Assembly: GCA_008704415.1 (NCBI GenBank)
Contig: VXIS01000292.1
Span: 1 to 61,069, forward strand
From: Sphaerosporella brunnea
Lineage: Eukaryota > Ascomycota > Pezizomycetes > Pezizales > Pyronemataceae
Reading direction: 5' to 3'
DNA: 61,069 bases
Shown: piece after piece, positions 54,501 to 61,069 of the stretch
Layout: every line of letters starts with the position of its first letter
Position numbering within the stretch: position 1 is the first letter of the stretch
Translations under genes and position numbers: made by a program
The notes under the pieces: generated by a model
Database searches by the model: none
Told to the model about the DNA's origin: nothing
What the model saw: the letters and a program-made list of their open reading frames with translations, nothing else

Positions 54501-57500
54501 TTTTTGTCGATGAATGGATGGATGGGTGTAGAGGATTTTTTTCGATGAAAGTCGTGGAGGTCGCTGTGGTCGATGAAAGTCGTGGAGGTCGCTGTCCCGC
54601 AAAAGAAGGCCAGGTGGGGTGTGGTAGGGAATGGAGGGGAGAAGCAAAGAAGGCAGGAAATAAGAAAGGAAGGAAGGAGGGGGTGGGTCAAGAAAGATGG
54701 GGGTAGGTCGAGGGCCTGCATCATAACTTGACACCCGTCGAGGATCATGGAGCATCAAAAACAACTCACTTAATGTGTTCGATCTTGACTGATCAATCTT
54801 ACACTACTGCATCGTGCACATCACAAGAAACCACCTCAGAACGCTCCTCACCCGTCCTCAGCGTTCCTCCTCCTCCTTCTACCATCATTTCTAAAAGAGG
54901 TCACTCTCTGGTCGGATCATCCGAGCCCGCCACATCGTGGGACTACTATACACAGAGAAACAAAACACCGCGTTTCACCTGATTCTTCGTTGGAGGTGAG
55001 GTTGCCCTAAGTTGCGATTACTCAATATCGGGTGTGTTCTTGGCAGCATGCTTGAGGCCGGCCATACGGAGCTCCAACTGGAATCGCAGCTTCTGGGGGC
55101 CAGAAGGACGGACTTGCCATCTGTGGCGTCGAAGGACGTGACCTGGGCCGGAGTCCTTGACTGCTTGGATATGTCGGATGCGAGCTGTGGACGGACGTTG
55201 AGTGACGGAGGTGAATCATGCGAACGCACTCGGTGTGCTATTCTGGCTTCTGGAGTCTTCTAGATCTCTAAGAGAAAAGCAAACTGATTGTCTATGCGGT
55301 ATTCCCGTTTTTTGTTTTTTTTGTTTTTTTTGTTTTTTTTCGCAACGTAATTGGTATTTAGACTGGTTGACTTGGTGCTAGCTATGTCGGAGGTGGATTC
55401 AGAATCTCAATTATTTGGAATTACAGTGCAACCGGCCCCTGAAAAAAAGGAAAAAAGAAAAGAAATACTGTGAACCTTATACAACAACACTGTAGCCTAG
55501 GGTACGCTGTTTTTACTGTCCCCAGGTGCAATTTGAGGTGGTGGAGGCCCGGTAGTTGCAGTAATGGGGCTGCGTCCTGGCCTTTCCCACAACTCAATTG
55601 CCTATTCTGAGAGGAGCAACCAGCCAATCCCCCTAAAATTCATGTAACTCATTGTAACATAAAATGCATGGTAACGTTCGTGTAAAATCAGCTTATAAAA
55701 TACTTAGTGCCCAGGAGTTACCGCAATTTTTTTTGCAAGTATGTATGGTGTTAGAATTATACGTCCCTTGCAGCTGGAATTGTACACTGAGATGCAGAAG
55801 GGGACGCACGTGGCTCCGATGATGGCGGTTATTGTTCGTTTGGGGAAATATTGGTTGTGGACACCAGGCTAGCTGTTTGGGGAGCGGGCCGACACGGAAG
55901 TCGGGCCGAAGGGAAGAAGACCGTTTGTCAGCAGAGAGTGGGAGGATCATGCTCAGAGATCCCAGCTTGGTGAGGCTGCCCACGGATTGGAGAGTGATTG
56001 CCGCTGGGACCTGATTTTGAAACCGCCCGCGTTTCTTCCGAACATTAGCCTGGTTTCTCAGTAGGAAAAACGATGTTCCGGCTTCCTACTCGGACAAGAC
56101 CCCGCCGTGAAGCGGAACAGTCAGCCAGGCAAGCTGGCTTATCACGGCTCTGGCCGTGGAAAACACCTCAGCAACAGCCAACTTCTTACCTCGTCTATGG
56201 ATCCTTCCGAAGTCCCTCCAAGAGTCCCCGCCTTTTTTTTTTCACACCAAACCCCTCCTGTAGCATTCCTGCACTGTATGCATTCGGATGAGCACACTTC
56301 ACGATGCCGCCTATGGCCAGCTCACAATCGGAACACGGGACCGGCTGATGGGTTTATGACGCTTAGAAATGCTTATCAAAACGACCAATCAAGCAAACAC
56401 TTCTCTCAGATTTCTTTTGAAGAGCAGGGGCCATCGGCAGGGCCGGCATATGCCATCTGGCCCGTGCCCATGCAAAGCAGATCCACAAGCCGTAGAGTTA
56501 AGCGAGCCAGCTCCTATCGTGACGCGGCCTGCAAGCCACAATTTCTTCCGTTTGGAGGAGCTTTTTTTTCTTGTATCACTTCTCCCGCTGATTCTCGCCC
56601 GATTTCGGTTCTGCACAACCTTATGTAGACGTCCTTTCTCCAGGATTACTGTGGGGCCCAACGGACACAATCAAGGAATAAACAAGTACGATCCTCAAGC
56701 AGAGGGTCTCATACGGAATTACGATTAGCGATTGAGCGCTTACGTGCAGTACGATGTGCTTTGTTGTTCTTACCCTCGAGGCCTTTGAGTCACACTGGGG
56801 GGAGGTTCATAAACTGACAGCATCCCCCCAATCGCCTGAGAACACGGCAAGTCCCGGCAAACCTCATCTTTCTGCGCCGGCGAAGGAAGCAGATTCCTTT
56901 GCGCTTCCCTCAAAGATTCGACTTTTTTGTGTGATCTTTCCGGCTTCCCACACGTACCTCCTTTGCTTTCACGATAAAATTCGATGTTTCTTTCAGCCAC
57001 AGACTCCCCCGCCTGCATGGATCGACACTAGGATTCTTCGGCTCAGCGGCTCTCCCGCTGCTGCTGTTTCAGCATCCCTCCCCGCCGCCGTCCGGAAATC
57101 CCGATGCTCACCCGGCCGGAACACTTCCGCGGTGCCGGTTGTTCGGGTCCGTGCATTCAAGGAGGTTCTTTCGACGGCATACTCTCGCTATGCAACAGAA
57201 CTTCTCTCTATCGTTGAATTTGAGGTTCCCATACACGGCAATCAATTGTCGCTTGCAGACGGTACGTACTCCACAAGTCCACCGAACTAATGCACCGCGT
57301 GAGCCACCACATGGGTAAAAACAAGGTACGTATCGACATAGTCTGCTTAAAAAACTCCGGCAAGGAATGCTAACATTAACACAGATTCACCCATGGCATC
57401 TCATGTTAATTATTTAATAACTATTGGAATCCCACAGTCATCTTGCCAGTCGACTTTACAATCAAACTCTCGATCGCCATTGTCAATAAATGATGATAAA

Positions 57501-57750
57501 ACGGAGCAGTATTTATCACCCCAGGTCCAATATGACTCATTCGCCCTTTTCCCCTGCTGCTTCTTCAAGATCTCAGAGGGGTTGGCGGCTGGACAACCTT
57601 GCTCGGTTGAAGCTACTCATCTGTCAGCGCCTGTTCCAACGTGATACATCGGCCGGGCGATATTTCCTCCGGTTGGGGTGAAGATGCATCAACGCCGACC
57701 GGGGTAATAAGCTTTCTATTCTCAGTAACAAGAGCACTGCAGCGGATGGG
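54501..57750. other. Intergenic desert, first part; nothing seen
   Basis: More than 3 kb without a supportable gene. Open frames exist (for example around 56107-56628 and 56754-57290 on the plus strand) but they overlap one another, lack recognisable motifs and lack intron logic. A TTTTTTG-type repeat lies at about 55299-55340. Confidence 0.5.
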
Positions 57751-58187
57751 ATGTCAGATACAGACACCGAGGCAGTCGATTTCAGACTGTGGCAAGCTCT
57801 GTTTGCCCAGCGATCGTCTGGAACATGCATCTCGGACGCCGGTCCCCATCGGTATACCTCGTGGAACAAGAGCTAATTACACGCTCGACCACTCTTGCAC
57901 AAAGAATGGGACGACGTTTATATCTTCGAATCGGATAGAGCCCCCCCCCCCCCCTTGACGATGCCATGCAAACGCTTTCCACCTGGAAAAGTGTGGATTA
58001 CGCTCAGAATAAGCCACATGGCACCACCATGCATTTCCGTGTTATTCGTGAGAACATACAAGGCACACTGTTGTGGCATGCACTGCACTTTGAGGCCTGT
58101 TTAATGGCTATTCAAGGTTTGCTGGATGATTTGCCAGCTTCCGAGCGTTCTTTGGAAGCAACTGGGCGAACACTAGGGCATATCTGA
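57751..58187 (+). CDS. Candidate coding fragment, possibly frameshifted at a C run
   Basis: An ATG at 57751 opens a short frame with protein-like composition (MSDTDTEAVDFRLWQALFAQ). Further on, WDDVYIFESDRAPPPP runs into a 14-base C run (57941-57954). In another frame beyond it comes LDDAMQTLSTWKSVDYAQNK, then HFRVIRENIQGTLLWHAL up to a stop at 58185-58187. The pieces would form one chain if the C run were 13 or 16 long and an intron lay between them. I do not recognise the protein. It may be a gene remnant or a chance run of open frames. Confidence 0.25.
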
Positions 58188-60087
58188 GTCTGTGCTGCAG
58201 TTGAGAGATCTGCATCGCGCTTCTTCCGGAAAACTCGGTGCTGCCGAAAATTTATCTCATCTAGAGGGTTATTTCGGCAGTTTGGGACTCTATTCGCGGG
58301 TGCCAGGACTTCCTTCGTGGAGCTTCTGCAACCTAAGGCGTGATCCTGTTGGACGATCTACGCGTATCATAAACGCTCCTTTGATGGGTCCCTTATTTGG
58401 CTCACAGAGCGGTCTTGCCGTGAGTGGGGTTTCATCTGTGGAGACTCCAGGGGTCTAAATTGATCATTATTCCGGTCAGCTTCTAGAACAGTCCCACGTT
58501 TCACCACAGGTCATACAGAACGTCGCTAGCCCTACGAGATGGACATTGTTCCAGTGCGTCATTTGAGAGACATGCAGCGTCACGGATTATCACGCCTGCT
58601 AGAGGTCACACAGAACCATCAATTTTCGGCAACTGCGACTGTCATTGTTCGCTTAACAGCTCACCGTTTAGCTCTAGGTCGTCGCGAAATTCATCAGTTG
58701 AATACGCGTTTTAACCGCTTCGGTGGCAGTGACCGGCTAAGCGCGGTCAAGACCGAAACATTGATACGAAGGCTCCCCGAAACGCCCAGTGCGCCGTCTC
58801 CGCGGGCTGACAGCGAGGCAACATCATTTCCGGGCCGAGAAATCGGGGGAGGGCCGAGTCCGTCTGGGCCTTTGTTTCCCTGTGGCCTTCACTGACGCTG
58901 ACGGGCATTTTGCGCATGTTCGGCACCAGTCAACCAGTCAACCAGTCAAACTCCGATCCGATCCGTCTCAGCCACACTCCACGGCCAACCTCGGTTCTCG
59001 AGTCAGCGTCGCAAAAGGGCGAGGTCACATGGCAGAACCGCCAAGCATTCCGACAACGGCCGTGCGATACAGATCTATTTCACGACATCGGACACGGCGA
59101 AGGCGATGGCGAGTCGCAGCGTAACCTGCGGGAGCACAACAACGGAGTGGCCATGGGCACTTCTTACATACTCTCGTGACGGATGTTACATAACACGGCA
59201 CCGGCGATTGGGACCTTGCGAGGCTGATTCCCGGCCGTCGATCTCGTCATTCTATTGGCGAATCAGCGTTACACACAGCCCCAGCACCGAGGACGTGCAG
59301 CAGCCCAAAAAAGCAGCAAAAAGAAAGGAACAACTGCGGCCCTAAAGGACCCCTACCTACACCTGGTCATGGAACATCATAATTCGACCCGTTGGGTTGG
59401 TTCGTACCTCTTGAGCGTGTCCTCCCCCTCCAAGCAGTTACACGAGGCTGTGTACATAATACCATACGCTGGCTCTCAGCGGCGACGTGACTCCTACAGG
59501 GTCCATTCGAACGGGCACGTTAACTATGTCTGACTTCTGATGCTTTTTTTTATTCTTCTTATGCAGAAGCCATGCCACAAGGATGTGAAGACGCAAGGTC
59601 CTTCCAGTGCCTGAACCGGCTTCTTCAGAACTGCATAGCTCCTGCAAAGCCTGCTGGGCTTTCCTCCCGTTAACCCCTCCTCCGTTTGCTTATGAGGGAC
59701 CGAGTCTTCGTGCACGGCCTCTCTCGCGCTTTCTCTTAATAAAAATTAGTTGATCTGCCCGGTATTTCTTGCTCTTCTGAGTCATCACCGATACAACGGA
59801 TCTTACCACCCCAGCTTGGACTCGGCTCTGAATGGTTTCATGTTCGGATTCGCCTGCCCCCATCCCTAGATCTCGTTTTATCCGCTTTGGTGGGCCCGGA
59901 AACTCCGTCGTCACTGCAACAGCAACAACAACAGAAACCACTTCCCGTCCGCACCGGCTCCTTGGCTGTGCCCCTCCATACAAGTTAGACGGGGCCTGCC
60001 CGTTCATGGTACAGTGCATATCTGCATACAGAGCACGAGGACACTACGACAGGTTCAAATACCAAGGCTTCATCCGCCAGAAATACG
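58188..60087. other. Intergenic desert, second part, and 5' region of the regulator
   Basis: No supportable gene. A short CCAGTCAA direct repeat lies at about 58926-58948. The last few hundred bases are the likely promoter and 5' UTR of the zinc-cluster gene. Confidence 0.5.
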
Positions 60088-61069
60088 ATGTCTCCCCAAG
60101 CGCCGAAACATCAAAAACAACAGAGCCCTCGATCGCCGAGTAGATCTCCGCGATATCGAGTTGCAAAGCTTTCGGAGGTCCTCCCATACTCAGTCGATAA
60201 AGAAGGCAAACTATCTCCAAATCGATCGCCAACTTCCCCACGTTCAAGGATGTCTTCATCCAGCAACAGCAGTAGTAATGCTCCCGTTCAGTCTCGGAGA
60301 AGTCATACGAAGTCAAGGAAGGGATGCAAGACCTGCAAGAGAAGACACATACGCTGTGACGAGACTGTCCCTCAGTGGTAAGTGCGGACTCGACATCGCC
60401 AGGCGACTACTCTCCACCTCAGTTACAACTACTAACCAGGACCTATGCAGTCGAAACTGTACGAAGCACAATGTAAGGTGTGATTATATGGACCGTGATG
60501 TGGTCGAGGGCAACCCAGACCTCAACATGACCCCGCAAGTTCTGCAAGAGTTGGAGCGCTGGAGAGAGACTGGCGTTTATCCATTCCCAAACCTGGGCTT
60601 AGAACTCCATCCCTCTCCTTCACTATATTCGCAGACTGATCTGCGATTGATCCACCACATCTCGTCTATTGCATCTCAAATGCAAGCCGTGGAACCAAGC
60701 AACTCAGCGATCTGGACCAAAAGGGTGCCAATGTACGTAGCCGTCTCGATTAAGCCCCCCTCCATGTCAAAAGGCTTATCAGGAAACAGGTTTCTCCGGA
60801 TCGCGTCGAGGCACGATTTCGTTATGCACTCATTGCTGGGCCTTTCCGCGTCTCATCTTTCGTGGTATAGTATCAGGGACTTTCACACGTATGTCGAGTA
60901 CGCGACGGAGAGTGAGGTGATTGCGCGCCATTGTCCACGAACACTGTGATGGCGGCACACTAGCACCACTTCTACACAAGGTTACGTGCGCACGTGTGTA
61001 CGAGCCAAAGGATTGATGTCCGCCACAAGGCATTAGTGGGCACACGAATATCAACGGCACATTATCCTG
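60088..61069 (+). CDS. Zn(II)2Cys6 transcription factor, possibly cut by the window end
   Basis: Exons 60088-60377, 60451-60732 and from 60790 onward. The first intron splits the zinc cluster. After splicing the six cysteines read C-x2-C-x6-C-x6-C-x2-C-x6-C (KGCKTCKRRHIRCDE, then QCRNCTKHNVRC), a fungal binuclear cluster. A Ser/Pro/Arg-rich N-terminus precedes it. After the cluster, LELHPSPSL and DLRLIHHI are followed, across the second intron, by FLRIASRHDFVMHSLLGLSA. This is the start of the fungal-specific regulatory domain found in Upc2/sterol-uptake-type regulators. The current frame stops at 60949 soon after SASHLSW; another intron or a break near 60860 is likely, so the C-terminal part is unresolved. 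Target genes are unknown. Confidence 0.8.

Noticed and set aside
54975..55263. Small genes around 55.0-55.3 kb on either strand
   Set aside because: Both strands are open for about 65-85 codons with no motif, splice logic or composition favouring one of them.
1..61069. CRISPR array, prophage, toxin-antitoxin or other bacterial-type system
   Set aside because: The gene content and introns are fungal; no regularly spaced repeats or such families are seen.

Overview
The window looks like nuclear DNA of a filamentous ascomycete (Pezizomycotina). It has short introns of about 50-77 bp with GT...AG ends and CTAAC/CTGAC-like branch sites. It carries single-copy eukaryotic core genes (CCT3, NOP58, COG8, ATG3, a mitochondrial uS15), a Zn2Cys6 transcription factor and Tc1/mariner-type transposon relics. 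I cannot name the genus from sequence alone.

The dominant structure is a giant inverted repeat covering about 70% of the window. Bases 1-21533 are the reverse complement of about 21544-43126, around a 10-bp spacer at 21534-21543. In the right arm most gene models read cleanly: an unrecognised 610-aa protein, a mariner-related MITE, an ELL-associated-factor (EAF) family protein, a UBE2O-type E2/E3 ubiquitin enzyme in six exons, a broken ATG3, a truncated mariner copy, a PRKRIP1-like protein, CCT3, PLP2, COG8, a small zinc-finger ORF, a hypothetical protein and a secreted histidine acid phosphatase.

The left arm repeats all of this in reverse order but is a mosaic. About 3300-7890 and 10110-12870 are collinear with the right arm without gaps, so CCT3 and PLP2 are intact there too. 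The rest is littered with one-base insertions and deletions, many in homopolymers, that break every gene. This is the pattern of an unpolished fold-back long read. A true palindrome partly kept identical by gene conversion is the alternative. Left-arm copies should not be counted as extra genes until this is resolved.

From 43.1 to 54.5 kb the sequence is single-copy: the acid phosphatase promoter, a divergent pair of mitochondrial uS15 (MRPS28) and NOP58, a DGK1-type CTP-dependent diacylglycerol kinase, a low-complexity Lys/Ala-rich ORF and an acidic-tailed hypothetical protein. From 54.5 to 60.1 kb I see almost no supportable gene. A Zn2Cys6 regulator begins at 60.1 kb and may run off the window.

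Functionally the right arm holds several protein-quality-control genes close together: UBE2O-like, ATG3, CCT3 and PLP2. CCT3 and PLP2 are direct neighbours on the same strand, and PLP2-family proteins are known cofactors of the CCT chaperonin. I found no CRISPR, rRNA, convincing tRNA or new defence-like system. The features most worth follow-up are the palindrome, the ATG3 frameshifts shared by both arms, and the MITE/mariner pair with matching ends.
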